A stretch of DNA of 64,000 bases from Chitinophaga cymbidii (lineage in GTDB: Bacteria > Bacteroidota > Bacteroidia > Chitinophagales > Chitinophagaceae). Within the stretch, counting starts at the first letter, position 1. Each line of letters opens with the position of its first letter. The translations under genes were made by a program, and so were the position numbers. The stretch spans positions 558,001 through 622,000 of the forward strand of contig NZ_BKAU01000001.1 in NCBI RefSeq assembly GCF_007992715.1. Direction: 5' to 3'. Below, one piece after another: positions 8,490-17,494 of the stretch. Below the pieces are notes generated by a model that worked only from the letters and a program-made list of their open reading frames with translations, was not told where the DNA came from and searched no databases.

Positions 8490-8492
8490 TCT

Positions 8493-9023
8493 TTATCTCT
8501 CCTCCGGCAGATGCCTCCATTTCACCGGCGTTTCATTCCAGGCAGGCCCGTGTACATACGCATAGTTGTCCGCATCCGTATATAGCCTGATGAGCTTCAC
8601 CGCCGCGCCGTTCACCTTCCATACATAACTGGCGGATAACAATGCAGGCGACCGGGATACGTTCAGCTGAACATACAGGATGCTGTCTACGATCTTCATA
8701 TCCTTCAGCCGGAAGTGCCAGTCAGCCTGCGCATCACGCACTACAGCGGCCAGCAGGAAGTCCCGCTCATAATCCATTTCCAGTGGATCGTTTTCAGGGG
8801 GGCTAACGCAATCCTTTACCTGGAGGCTATCGCGCAATACATACAGGAGGTAATATCCCGGCTGTTCCGGCAATTTTGCGCTGAGGCGGGGCTCGCCGCA
8901 GGGAGGATAAAACCGCCAGCCGGGCATCAGCATGAAACCGGCATGCTGCGGATCATCGGGGAGCACGTTGCAGGCGGCACAAACGGTCAAACAAAGGAAA
9001 AGAAAACAGCGTTTTGCCATCAT
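8493..9023 (-). CDS. Hypothetical lipoprotein
   Basis: A 176-residue protein not recognised as a known family. It begins with a signal peptide and lipobox (LTVCAAC, Cys about 18), so it should be lipid-anchored in the envelope. The mature part is predicted beta-rich, with YYLLYVLRDSLQVKDCV and DWHFRLKDMKIVDSILYVQL. It contains further Cys residues (near 42 and 71), which could form a disulfide. It is transcribed divergently from the GH95 gene (133 bases between starts) and ends at its own terminator. Two adjacent Met codons could serve as start. No function is proposed. Confidence 0.75.
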   Translation of the reverse strand: MMAKRCFLFLCLTVCAACNVLPDDPQHAGFMLMPGWRFYPPCGEPRLSAKLPEQPGYYLLYVLRDSLQVKDCVSPPENDPLEMDYERDFLLAAVVRDAQADWHFRLKDMKIVDSILYVQLNVSRSPALLSASYVWKVNGAAVKLIRLYTDADNYAYVHGPAWNETPVKWRHLPEER

Positions 9024-9156
9024 CCTACAATTTAACGATATCCTTTTTATAATGGGATTTTATCAATTTATTTCCCTTGTTTAACCGATCCTTTATATTT
9101 AGCCTTTTAGCGCCTACATTTATTGCATATCACCGTTGAAAAATATACATACCACG

Positions 9157-11574
9157 ATGAAACAGATGCTCCTTGCCGCCTTGCTGATCATTACCCACGC
9201 CACGTTCGCACAGCAGGATGTTACGCTTCAATTTTCAGCTCCCGCGTCCGCTTATACGGAAGCCTTGCCGCTTGGCAACGGCAGGATCGGCGGGCTGGTG
9301 ACCGGGCATCCCTGGAATGACCGTATCATGCTGAACGAGATCTCGCTATGGTCCGGCGGCGTGCAGGATGCCGACAGCGATACCGCTTACCGCGTGCTTC
9401 CCCGCATACAGGAACACCTGCTGCAGGGCCGTAACCGCGAGGCACAGGAGCTGCTGCAGCAATATTTTATCTGCAAGGGCGAAGGCTCCGGCCGTGGCCG
9501 CGGCGCAAAGGTCCCTTACGGCGCTTACCAGGCGCTCGGCGACCTTTTTATCCGCTGGCAGGATACCATCACGCCCTGGCGCCAGTATAAACGCAGCCTC
9601 AACCTCGAAACCGCCGTTGCCACCACCAGCTGGCAGCGTAACGGCGTAACCTATACGCAGGAAGCATGGACGAACATTCCTTCCAACGTTCTTGCGGTGA
9701 AGATCAGCGCCTCCCGCAAAGGAAAGCTCTCCTTCACGCTGGCGCTCAGCCGTAAAGAACACGCCACCACCACCGCATCCCCGGGGATGCTCACCATGGC
9801 GGGCCAACTGCCCAACGGCCAGGAACCGGGCATGCGTTTCGCCGCCGCCCTGCAGGTAAAAACCAAAGGCGGCCGCCAAACCGTGACGGACTCCACCATC
9901 GTTGTTGCGCAGGCCGATGAATGCATACTGCTTTTTACCGCCGCCACGGATTATAACGTTTCCGATTATACGAAAAGAGGTGACGATCCTCTTCCCGTTG
10001 TGCAAAGCACCCTGAAGAAAGCCGCCACCGTTTCTTACGCACAACTGTACCGCGGGCATCTTGACGCTTACACTCCGCTGTTCAACAGAAGCCGGTTTTA
10101 TCTCGATGGCCCGGCTGCCAATACGGCCGCGCTGAGCACACCGGAAAGGCTGGCGAGGTATTTCAACCAGCAGCCGGACCCGCAATTGCCAGTGCTGTAT
10201 TATAATTTCGGCCGCTACCTCCTGATCGGCTCCTCGCAGCCCGGAGGGCTCCCGGCCAACCTGCAGGGCCTCTGGGCGCCGGAATACCAGACTCCCTGGA
10301 ACGGCGACTACCACATCAACATCAACCTCCAGATGAACTACTGGCTGGCCCCGCTGACGGGACTGCCGGAGCTGGCGGAACCTTTATACCGCTACACCAA
10401 AGGATTGAGCGCCCCCGGCGCTAAAACCGCCAAAGCCTACTACAACGCACCCGGATGGGTGGCGCACGTGATCTGCAATCCCTGGGGCTTCACCTCCCCC
10501 GGCGAAGGCGCCGAATGGGGCTCTACCCTCACCGGCGGCGCATGGCTCTGCGAGCACCTCTGGGAGCACTTCCGCTACACCCGCGATACCGCTTTCCTGC
10601 GGGAATACTATCCCGTGATGAAAGGCGCGGCCCAATTCCTGCGCGCGATACTCATCAAAGAGCCGGTGCACGGATGGCTCGTGACGGCACCTTCCAATTC
10701 TCCCGAACACGCTTTTGTAATGCCGGACGGCACCAAGGCCAACACTTGCATGGGCCCGGCCATAGATATGCAGATCTGCCGCGAGCTGTTCGGCGCCTGC
10801 ATCGAAGCCTCCACCATATTGCAAACAGATGCGGCATGGCGCGGCGAACTGGAAACGGTACGGGCACAACTCGCCCCTAACCAGATCGGTGCGGCGGGCG
10901 ACCTCAACGAATGGCTGCACGACTGGGCGGACGGCGAGCCGCATCACCGCCATATCAGCCACCTGTACGGCCTTCATCCGTACGACGAGATCACGCCCTG
11001 GGATACGCCGGAACTTGCTGCCGCTGTAAAGGAAACCCTGCGGCAAAGAGGCGATGACGGCACCGGATGGTCCCTCGCATGGAAGATCAATTTCTGGGCG
11101 CGCCTCGGCGATGGCGACCACGCGCTGACCATCCTGCACAAGCTGCTTCGTCCCGTTGACCCCGTGAAACCCGTTGGCGGCGGTTCTTATCCCAATCTTT
11201 TCTGCGCCCACCCGCCTTTCCAGATCGACGGGAACTTCGGCGGCACGGCGGGCATCGCGGAAATGCTGCTGCAAAGCCACGGAAACGGCCACACGATCAG
11301 ATTATTACCCGCATTGCCGTCGAGCGCCGACTGGCAGAGCGGAAAGATCAGCGGGCTGCGCGCCCGCGGCGCCTTTACGGTAGACATGCAATGGAAAGGC
11401 GGACAGCTGGCGAAAGCCCGCATCCGCGCTGACAAAGGCGGCGCCTGCAGCCTGCTGCTCCCGGCCGGGAAAACCGTGAAAGATCAAAAAGGGAAAGTAC
11501 TGGCAGAAGCGGATGAGCGGGCCAGAATTGTGAAGTTTGAAACAGGGAAAGGCGGTATATACGTGGTGGAGTAG
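9157..11574 (+). CDS. GH95 family alpha-L-fucosidase/alpha-L-galactosidase, secreted
   Basis: This roughly 805-residue inverting exo-glycosidase has a signal peptide ([18 protein letters not shown]) and the GH95 layout. An N-terminal beta domain starts with [16 protein letters not shown], followed by an (alpha/alpha)6 barrel and a C-terminal beta domain. Residues matching the studied GH95 catalytic set are visible: Asn388 and Asn390 in [12 protein letters not shown], Glu517 in SNSPEH, and Asp691 in [10 protein letters not shown] prefer the ATG at 9157 over an upstream in-frame TTG because it gives a clean signal peptide. Known GH95 members cleave alpha-1,2-fucose or alpha-L-galactose. It is not in a PUL here. 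Its 3' flank looks like a decayed copy of its own last codons. Confidence 0.92.
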   Translation: MKQMLLAALLIITHATFAQQDVTLQFSAPASAYTEALPLGNGRIGGLVTGHPWNDRIMLNEISLWSGGVQDADSDTAYRVLPRIQEHLLQGRNREAQELLQQYFICKGEGSGRGRGAKVPYGAYQALGDLFIRWQDTITPWRQYKRSLNLETAVATTSWQRNGVTYTQEAWTNIPSNVLAVKISASRKGKLSFTLALSRKEHATTTASPGMLTMAGQLPNGQEPGMRFAAALQVKTKGGRQTVTDSTIVVAQADECILLFTAATDYNVSDYTKRGDDPLPVVQSTLKKAATVSYAQLYRGHLDAYTPLFNRSRFYLDGPAANTAALSTPERLARYFNQQPDPQLPVLYYNFGRYLLIGSSQPGGLPANLQGLWAPEYQTPWNGDYHININLQMNYWLAPLTGLPELAEPLYRYTKGLSAPGAKTAKAYYNAPGWVAHVICNPWGFTSPGEGAEWGSTLTGGAWLCEHLWEHFRYTRDTAFLREYYPVMKGAAQFLRAILIKEPVHGWLVTAPSNSPEHAFVMPDGTKANTCMGPAIDMQICRELFGACIEASTILQTDAAWRGELETVRAQLAPNQIGAAGDLNEWLHDWADGEPHHRHISHLYGLHPYDEITPWDTPELAAAVKETLRQRGDDGTGWSLAWKINFWARLGDGDHALTILHKLLRPVDPVKPVGGGSYPNLFCAHPPFQIDGNFGGTAGIAEMLLQSHGNGHTIRLLPALPSSADWQSGKISGLRARGAFTVDMQWKGGQLAKARIRADKGGACSLLLPAGKTVKDQKGKVLAEADERARIVKFETGKGGIYVVE

Positions 11575-11744
11575 ATCTGAATGCAGCAGACATTGCGGCG
11601 TTTGAAGCGAAGAAAGGCGGCATCCACATGGTTGCAACGGGCATCATGGCATTTGAAACAATGAAAGCGCTCCCGAACACCGCCACCAGCCCGGCCTGCA
11701 AGCCACACGTCCCATGTACGGGATGCAGATAAAGATTTCAGCCC
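11575..11744 (+). pseudogene. Decayed partial duplication of the GH95 3' end
   Basis: Starting at 11580, out of frame with the GH95 stop, the translation reads DIAAFEAKKGGIHMV, resembling the enzyme's own last residues [16 protein letters not shown] third fragment (IMAFETMKA) follows. About 32 of 44 bases match between 11526-11569 and 11598-11641 by eye. It has no start codon of its own and is probably a remnant of an unequal duplication. Confidence 0.45.
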
Positions 11745-11753
11745 TATCTTTGC
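11745..11753 (+). promoter_or_regulatory. -7-like promoter box before the histidine kinase gene
   Basis: TATCTTTGC matches the TAnnTTTGC consensus fully and lies 21 bases before the kinase ATG. A clear TTG at -33 is not visible. Confidence 0.45.
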
Positions 11754-11774
11754 CCCTGCACCTAACAATTGAAC

Positions 11775-12908
11775 ATGTTTCACTTCGGCCAGCGGCAGAC
11801 ATTGATCATCTCCATACTCATCATGCTCCTCACAGCATGCCTGCTGGTATGGCGGCCGGATTACAACTTTTTCGACGGCGGGCTGATCACCGCCATCCTG
11901 CTGACTATCTTCATCAAAAAAGATGCGCCCACACGGTTCATGGGCATCGCCTGTACCGTGCTCGTGGTGGTGATCGCCTGCCTTCCGCACAAGAATCCCA
12001 ACCTTGCGGAGGTCTTCATCGAACACTTCTTCTCCCTCATCCTCGTGATCAGCTCTACCTTGCTGGTATTGTTCCTGAAACGGCTGTACCGCACCATGCA
12101 GGAGCTGAACCAGGCGCTGGAAAAGGAAGTGGAGAAAAGAACGGCCAACCTGGAACTGGCGCTTTCTCACCTCGCCTCTTCACAGGCAGAGCTGAAAGAC
12201 GCGCTGGAAAAGGAAAAAGAGCTGAGCGAGATCAAATCCCGCTTCGTGTCCATGGCTTCCCATGAATTCAGAACGCCACTAAGCGCTATCCTTTCATCCG
12301 CGGCGCTGATCGGCAAATATCCCGCTTCGGAAGACCAGCCGCGCCGCGAAAAACATGTGCAAAAGATCCGCGATTCGGTCATCCACCTGAATGAGCTGCT
12401 CGAAGATTTCCTTTCACTCGGCCGCATCGAGGAAGGCAAGATACAGGTGCATTACAGCAGCATACCGCTGCATGACCTGGCGATGGAGATCGTGGATGAA
12501 GTACAGGGGCTGCTGAAACCGGGGCAAGCCATCCACCACGAAATATCACCATCCCTCAAAGCTGTATCAGACAAGCGTTTGCTCAAACATATCTTCGTCA
12601 ACCTGCTTACCAATGCGTCCAAATTCTCCCCCGCGGATTCAGACATCCACTGGAAAATATGGGAAAAGGACGAGCAGATACTCGCCAGCGTGGAAGACCG
12701 CGGCATGGGCATTCCCGAAGAAGACAAAACATACTTGTTCAGCAGCTTCTTCCGCGGACGGAACGTGACCAACATACAGGGCACAGGGCTCGGCCTGCAT
12801 ATTGTAAAACGGTATGTGGACATGCTGCAGGGCGATATCAGCGTGGAAAGCCAACTGGGCAAAGGCACAAAAATATTTCTCAGCTTTTCAAATATGTATA
12901 TCAAATGA
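11775..12908 (+). CDS. Membrane-bound sensor histidine kinase
   Basis: A 377-residue kinase. Three or four hydrophobic segments (about 8-26, 36-48, 56-71, 85-102) form a small membrane sensor without a periplasmic domain of size. A coiled coil follows (about 105-158). The HisKA motif ASHEFRTPLSAIL carries the phospho-acceptor His163. The HATPase domain shows an N-box (LLTNASKFSP), a G1 box (EDRGMGIPEEDK) and a G2 box (GTGLGLHIVKRYVD). The ATG at 11775 is preferred over a TTG two codons upstream. It overlaps the response regulator gene by 4 bases, so the two are translationally coupled cognate partners. The signal is unknown; a membrane-embedded sensor suggests envelope or redox/lipid cues. 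Confidence 0.92.
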   Translation: MFHFGQRQTLIISILIMLLTACLLVWRPDYNFFDGGLITAILLTIFIKKDAPTRFMGIACTVLVVVIACLPHKNPNLAEVFIEHFFSLILVISSTLLVLFLKRLYRTMQELNQALEKEVEKRTANLELALSHLASSQAELKDALEKEKELSEIKSRFVSMASHEFRTPLSAILSSAALIGKYPASEDQPRREKHVQKIRDSVIHLNELLEDFLSLGRIEEGKIQVHYSSIPLHDLAMEIVDEVQGLLKPGQAIHHEISPSLKAVSDKRLLKHIFVNLLTNASKFSPADSDIHWKIWEKDEQILASVEDRGMGIPEEDKTYLFSSFFRGRNVTNIQGTGLGLHIVKRYVDMLQGDISVESQLGKGTKIFLSFSNMYIK

Positions 12909-13969
12909 CAGCCACGATCCTGGTAGTAGACGACCATCCGGACATCCGGGAAAATGTAGCCGAGATACTGACCCTCGCAGGCTACCGCGCACTGGAAGCA
13001 GAGAACGGCAAACAGGCCATCGAACTGGCAAAAGAACACATGCCCGACCTGATCGTATGCGACATCATGATGCCGGAACTGGACGGCTACGGCGTATTGC
13101 ACATGCTGCGCAAATACCCGGAAACAGAGCACATCCCGTTCATCTTCCTCACCGCCAAGACCGATCGCAGCGACTTCCGGAAAGGCATGGAAATGGGCGC
13201 GGATGATTATATCACCAAGCCGTTTGAAGATGTGGAACTGCTGACTGCCGTGGAAACACGGCTGAAAAAACAGCAGCTGCTCCAGGAGAAATTCGCGGCC
13301 GCTCAAACGCAATCCATCGGCACCCTGCTGCAGGACTGGCAGGCCGCGGGATTATTGCAACTCGATCTGGACACCTACGACGCCATCCAGTTCGCCAAAA
13401 AACAATCCGTCTACCGCGAAGGCAAGCATCCGCAGTTCCTCTATTATGTGAAAAGCGGAAAGGTAAAGGCTTTCCGCCTGAACGACGACGGGAAAGAATA
13501 TATTACCAACCTTTTCAGCCAGGGCGATTACTTCGGATACGTACCCCTGCTGGAAGACAAGCCCTACGAAGAAAACGCCGAAGCGCTCGACCATACAGAA
13601 CTGGTACAGATACCCAAAGAAGTATTCCTCGAACAATTGCTGAATGACATCAGCGTGGCGCGGACCTTCATCAAGCGGATCGCATCAGAGGTGAAAGAGA
13701 AAGAAGACAGGCTGTTGCAGCTTGCTTATGATTCCCTGCGCAAACGGGTCGCCAACGGCCTGCTGGCCATCCACGACAAGCTGCACCTGGAGCAGCAGCC
13801 GGATGCGCTGATCGAATTGTCGAGGGATGATATTGCGCGGTTCGTGGGAACGGCTACGGAATCGCTGATACGCACGCTGAGCGATTTCAAATCGGAGAAG
13901 CTGATAGAGATGCAGGGAACGAGGATACGGATCGTGCAGCCGGAGTTGCTGCGGAAGTTGTTGTATTGA
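12905..13969 (+). CDS. Response regulator with C-terminal CRP/FNR-type cNMP-binding and HTH domains
   Basis: A 354-residue transcription factor combining three parts. The receiver (1-120) has the acidic pair in VVDDHPDI, Asp53 in VCDIMMPELDG and the LTAK and TKPF signatures. A CRP-like beta-roll (about 155-260) contains YYVKSGKVKAFRL and SQGDYFGYVPLLE. A winged HTH (about 290-345) contains LSRDDIARFVGTATESLIRTL. The true start is the ATG at 12905, overlapping the kinase stop; longer readings in this frame run through the kinase gene. No Cys cluster typical of FNR was seen in the roll. Phosphorylation by the upstream kinase probably controls DNA binding, while the roll may have lost ligand binding. 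Confidence 0.92.
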   Translation: MTATILVVDDHPDIRENVAEILTLAGYRALEAENGKQAIELAKEHMPDLIVCDIMMPELDGYGVLHMLRKYPETEHIPFIFLTAKTDRSDFRKGMEMGADDYITKPFEDVELLTAVETRLKKQQLLQEKFAAAQTQSIGTLLQDWQAAGLLQLDLDTYDAIQFAKKQSVYREGKHPQFLYYVKSGKVKAFRLNDDGKEYITNLFSQGDYFGYVPLLEDKPYEENAEALDHTELVQIPKEVFLEQLLNDISVARTFIKRIASEVKEKEDRLLQLAYDSLRKRVANGLLAIHDKLHLEQQPDALIELSRDDIARFVGTATESLIRTLSDFKSEKLIEMQGTRIRIVQPELLRKLLY

Positions 13970-13980
13970 GGATGGAGGAA

Positions 13981-14005
13981 GGATGCGGTCACCCGCATCC
14001 CTTTT
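13981..14005 (+). terminator. Intrinsic terminator of the kinase/regulator operon
   Basis: An 8-bp perfect stem (13981-13988 with 13993-14000) and a 4-base loop are followed by CTTTT, 12 bases after the response regulator stop. Confidence 0.85.
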
Positions 14006-14024
14006 CGTTATAAGATCTGTCTGT

Positions 14025-15407
14025 TTACCAGTTGTCCGTCCGGAACGGCGCCACCGGCAAACCCGCACTATTGAACAGGTTACCGATCCCGGTATTCGTG
14101 AACCCGAAGCGCACCGCCTCCGGCTGCTTCACACCTTTTGCGGATACGATCACTTTATCGCCGTCTACCTTCACATCGGCCGGTACAAACACACGGTCGG
14201 CCCCGGCAATGTAAAACTCACGGGCTTTTTTGTCCTTCAGCTTCAGGCCGCCATCCGCATGTTTAAAGTGAATGATGATCTTGCTGCCGTTCTTTTCCAT
14301 CCTGTCATATAACGGGCTTTGATATACGATGCCGGCTTTCTTGTAATGCTCGCCCAGCGCCATATTGGCGAGGCGCGCGCCTACGTCGTGTTTATTTTGC
14401 GGATGGATATTGGTGGTATCGTCTACCAGGTCGGTGATAACGACCATGCCTGTACGGGGAACGCTGAGCGTGGCTTCCTGCGCTTCGCGCAGCAGTGCGC
14501 CATTGAGGTTCGCACCGTAGCGGTAAGGCGCGATCTGCACAAAATAGAACGGGAACTCGCTGCCCCATGCCTTACGCCAGGAACCGATCATTTCAGACAT
14601 CAGCTGCGCGTAGGAAGCGGAAGTGCCCGAATTGCTTTCGCCCTGGTACCAGATGGCGCCAGCGATGGCATATTGCGTGATCGGCGCGATCATGGCGTTA
14701 TAGGTATATCCCGGAAGATGTGGCCTTCCCCTGTTCTCGCCCTGCTTTGCAGCGGCAGCTTTCAGCGTGGCATTGTTCTCAATGAGAGGTGCGGGCGTCC
14801 ATACTTCCGCGGGCGTGCCGCCCCAGCTTGTGTTGATCAATCCCACCGGTACATTCAGGTCTTTCTGCAATTTCTTGCCGAAGAAATACCCCACCGCGCT
14901 AAAGCTGCGCAGGCTGGCGGAGTCGCAGACTTTCCATTCACCGGGACAATCATCCTGCGGAGAAAGAGAAGTTGTTTTTGTGATCTGGAAAAGGCGGATG
15001 TTGGGATTTTTAGAGACGGGCAATTCGTCCAGCATATCCTTCAGCTTCATATTGGCGCTCCATTCCATATTGCTCTGGCCGCTGCATACCCATACTTCAC
15101 CGATCAGCACATTATCCAGCTTGATGATGTTATGACCGTGAATGGTGATGGTGTAAGGCCCGCCGGCGGCAGGCGTTTTGATGTCGATACCCCACCTGGC
15201 GTTGCCGCTGGCAACGGTTGAATCCACAGTGTTGCTCCATGGAAGGTGTACTTTTATTTTTTCACCGGGCGCGGCCCATCCCCATAAATGAACGGTGGCG
15301 TTCTGTTGCAGCACCATGTTGCCGGAGATCACGGAAGGAAGGCGTACCTCGCCATAGGCCCATGTGCAGCAGCACAACAGGATGAGCGTTGTAATGAAAC
15401 GTGGCAT
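14025..15407 (-). CDS. Sialate O-acetylesterase-type SGNH esterase, secreted
   Basis: A 460-residue carbohydrate esterase of the sialate O-acetylesterase (SASA/DUF303) family. It has a signal peptide (1-19), then an N-terminal beta domain (LPSVISGNMVLQQNA). The SGNH core has the nucleophile motif CSGQSNMEW (about 107-115), INTSWGGTPAEVW (about 192-204), WYQGESN (about 260) and a late Asp/His region DDTTNIHPQNK (about 346-356). Family members remove O-acetyl groups from sialic acids or from plant polysaccharides such as xylan. No sialidase is nearby, so a plant-glycan substrate is as likely. It converges on the response regulator gene, and the intervening terminator serves that gene. Confidence 0.88.
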   Translation of the reverse strand: MPRFITTLILLCCCTWAYGEVRLPSVISGNMVLQQNATVHLWGWAAPGEKIKVHLPWSNTVDSTVASGNARWGIDIKTPAAGGPYTITIHGHNIIKLDNVLIGEVWVCSGQSNMEWSANMKLKDMLDELPVSKNPNIRLFQITKTTSLSPQDDCPGEWKVCDSASLRSFSAVGYFFGKKLQKDLNVPVGLINTSWGGTPAEVWTPAPLIENNATLKAAAAKQGENRGRPHLPGYTYNAMIAPITQYAIAGAIWYQGESNSGTSASYAQLMSEMIGSWRKAWGSEFPFYFVQIAPYRYGANLNGALLREAQEATLSVPRTGMVVITDLVDDTTNIHPQNKHDVGARLANMALGEHYKKAGIVYQSPLYDRMEKNGSKIIIHFKHADGGLKLKDKKAREFYIAGADRVFVPADVKVDGDKVIVSAKGVKQPEAVRFGFTNTGIGNLFNSAGLPVAPFRTDNW

Positions 15408-15477
15408 GATGATCAGAGAATTTTTAATTGAGAATAAAGGTCAAAATAAGAAACCTCCGGCAGAATTCACAGCTTTC

Positions 15478-17367
15478 CTAATAGAAGCGCAGGAAAGAAG
15501 GCGCTCTCATCGCGAAGATGTCGAAACGGAAATCCACTACCGTTGTGACTTCCAGGAACAACCGGCGCGCGCCCGGCGGCGGATTGGGATAAAAATAGGA
15601 GGCCAGCTTGAGGGTATTCAGGTTCAGGTTTTCGTTGCGGATGCGCAGGCCCAGGCCGAAGCCGGTATAAACGGGATTCTTCAGCAGGAAATTTTCTTTG
15701 TGTGACAGCTGCGAGGCCTCAATGGAAGCGAACCAGTTGAACTTGAAGCCATAGACCTTCCAGTTGGAATAAAACACGCTTTCAGACCGGACGTTCAGGC
15801 GGTGATAGCCATTGACGCGCGTGTGCCGGAATCCCCATATCCCGTTCTCCAGGTTGATGCTGAGCGGCTTGTAAAAATAGTTATTAGGGTTCCCGAGATA
15901 ATCCACCGACGTGAACTGCCGCCAGTGCCAGGAACGGAGGCGCATCAGCTTGCTGTAATAGCTGACGTTGGCGTGGATCACCGCGTCTTCCGACACGTTC
16001 CGCTGCCAGAAGCTGCTCACACCAATGGCTGCACTCAGTAATCCGTTGAACTTCGTATGCCAGTATTTTTCCGCTTCCAGCCCGGTGTAAAAACGCTTCC
16101 TGCCGGTCCAGTTCTCCCATCCGGCGGACAAGCCAGCGGAATACCCATAGGGAATATCTTCCGTGCGCCCGAAGCCGAAAAACTGGTGGGACTTGAAGAA
16201 GTCCTGCTTGAAGATCAGGAACTGCCCCAGGTAATAGTGCCGGTCGTTGTAGATCGGGTCTTTGATGTAGATCTCCTGGTCCGGTTTTTTATCGAAATGC
16301 AGGTTGTAATACCGGAAAAGCAAAGCGAGGTTGGGTCTGTCATCGAAATGACCATCTTTTGTATAACGGTTGCGGAAGCTGTATCCGCCCCAAACGTCCA
16401 GCGCCTTGTAAACATAGTCCCGGTACAGCGAATCCCTGGGCGGGCCGAGCACATTGATGGAAAAGTTTTTGGCGATGGTGAGGCCGCCCGCCACCTTTGC
16501 GGAGTTGCGGTACAGCGGGCGGGTGATCTGCAGGTAGTACGATCCTTCATATACGCCGGTATCCATGGGCTGCTGGTTGTTCAGCGTGGTGTAACCGAGC
16601 GACACGTCCATGAACGTCCCCATCAGGTTATACTTCGTATACCGCGCTTCGGTGCCCAGTTGCCGGCTCCAGGAGTTGTTCCAGCGGAAGCCCGCCATGA
16701 GCGCCTGTCCTGCTCCAAAGAGATTCGTGTTGGACACACGGAGCGCTGCCGCCGTGGGCGACAGCTCGGAGAGATCGGCGCCGTATTCGAAGATATCCTT
16801 GGTGACCACCTGTATGTCCACCGAATCGGAATAAGGCGTTTCCAGCACGCGGATGCGCGCATCCTGTATGAAGGGGCGGTTACGGAGATAACGCTCGTTG
16901 TCCGCCAGCTCATAGGCGTTGATGGTATCTTTAGCGCGGAAGAACAACGCCTGCCGGATCACCCATTCTTCCGAATCGAAGTGAAGGCGGTTGGCAAAAT
17001 GGATGAGCTTCATGGAAGTGGTGAACGTGGTATCGTTGATATTGCGTGGACCGAATACCTTGATCTTGCGGTAGTAGACATGCCGGATCACTTTGCCGGT
17101 ATACGGCAAAAACCCCTGCTCACTCCTGATCATACTGCTATCGTCTATGGAAGGCGGCGGGTCGTTGTGGCGGGACAGCTTGAAAAGCACGGAATCCCGG
17201 AAACGACGGTTCTTCAGCGAATCAACATAGTCATTGAATTTCTTGAACCACCGCTTACCTTGCCGCGGGATGGTATCCGACTGCGCACAAGCCTGCGGTG
17301 CGGCAAACAAAGTCAGGTAACAGCTTATAAGGGCTATGGCAATACTTATTTTTTCAGCCTGCTTCAA
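15478..17367 (-). CDS. BamA/TamA-like outer-membrane beta-barrel protein
   Basis: A 629-residue protein with a signal peptide (to about 28, ACAQ), a periplasmic region containing a POTRA-like fold (about 95-180: IKVFGPRNINDTTF, RNRPFIQDARIRVLE, DIQVVTKDIFEYG) and a barrel of about 420 residues ending in Phe-Tyr (FLRFY), as expected for barrel assembly. Only one or two POTRA domains fit, fewer than in BamA, so this is a TamA-like or other Omp85-superfamily member. The only in-frame start is TTG at 17367. It is a single gene between convergent or co-directional neighbours. Possible roles are outer-membrane protein or lipid handling; the exact role is not determined. Confidence 0.8.
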   Translation of the reverse strand: MKQAEKISIAIALISCYLTLFAAPQACAQSDTIPRQGKRWFKKFNDYVDSLKNRRFRDSVLFKLSRHNDPPPSIDDSSMIRSEQGFLPYTGKVIRHVYYRKIKVFGPRNINDTTFTTSMKLIHFANRLHFDSEEWVIRQALFFRAKDTINAYELADNERYLRNRPFIQDARIRVLETPYSDSVDIQVVTKDIFEYGADLSELSPTAAALRVSNTNLFGAGQALMAGFRWNNSWSRQLGTEARYTKYNLMGTFMDVSLGYTTLNNQQPMDTGVYEGSYYLQITRPLYRNSAKVAGGLTIAKNFSINVLGPPRDSLYRDYVYKALDVWGGYSFRNRYTKDGHFDDRPNLALLFRYYNLHFDKKPDQEIYIKDPIYNDRHYYLGQFLIFKQDFFKSHQFFGFGRTEDIPYGYSAGLSAGWENWTGRKRFYTGLEAEKYWHTKFNGLLSAAIGVSSFWQRNVSEDAVIHANVSYYSKLMRLRSWHWRQFTSVDYLGNPNNYFYKPLSINLENGIWGFRHTRVNGYHRLNVRSESVFYSNWKVYGFKFNWFASIEASQLSHKENFLLKNPVYTGFGLGLRIRNENLNLNTLKLASYFYPNPPPGARRLFLEVTTVVDFRFDIFAMRAPSFLRFY

Positions 17368-17426
17368 TATTTCCCATTGATCTCAACAACAATACAAATT
17401 TTTGTCCAATTTTCCGGGCAGGCAGT

Positions 17427-17475
17427 AAAAACAAAGGGAGGGCTTACGGTGTGACCGTTTGCTCCCTCCCCTTTT
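17427..17475 (-). terminator. Intrinsic terminator of the GH18-GH20 operon
   Basis: A GC-rich stem (AAAGGGAGGG at 17433-17442 with its complement near 17464-17474, one bulge) encloses a small inner CGGT/ACCG hairpin. On the minus strand GTTTTTA follows. It lies about 20 bases past the GH20 stop. Confidence 0.8.
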
Positions 17476-17494
17476 ATGGCAATACTGATAACTG

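Larger units (their letters stand above)
8081..8492. other. Gene-free region with hairpins after the HTH gene
   Basis: These 412 bases hold no credible gene. They contain a + strand terminator-like hairpin (8313-8344), a long-range inverted repeat (8380-8388 with 8421-8429), a third copy of the TGATTAACA/CGTAACAT motif (8356-8376) and the minus-strand terminator of the lipoprotein gene (8456-8489). A CTATACTTA box (8269-8277) precedes the first hairpin, at a position similar to TATACTTG before the hairpin at 7505. Confidence 0.6.

Noticed and set aside
12659..12904. N-terminal extension of the response regulator frame
   Set aside because: It runs inside the kinase ATPase domain; the receiver domain begins exactly at the ATG 12905, which overlaps the kinase stop.
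16057..17454. 465-codon + strand frame opposite the BamA-like gene
   Set aside because: Antisense shadow; the minus-strand protein has signal peptide, POTRA and barrel features.
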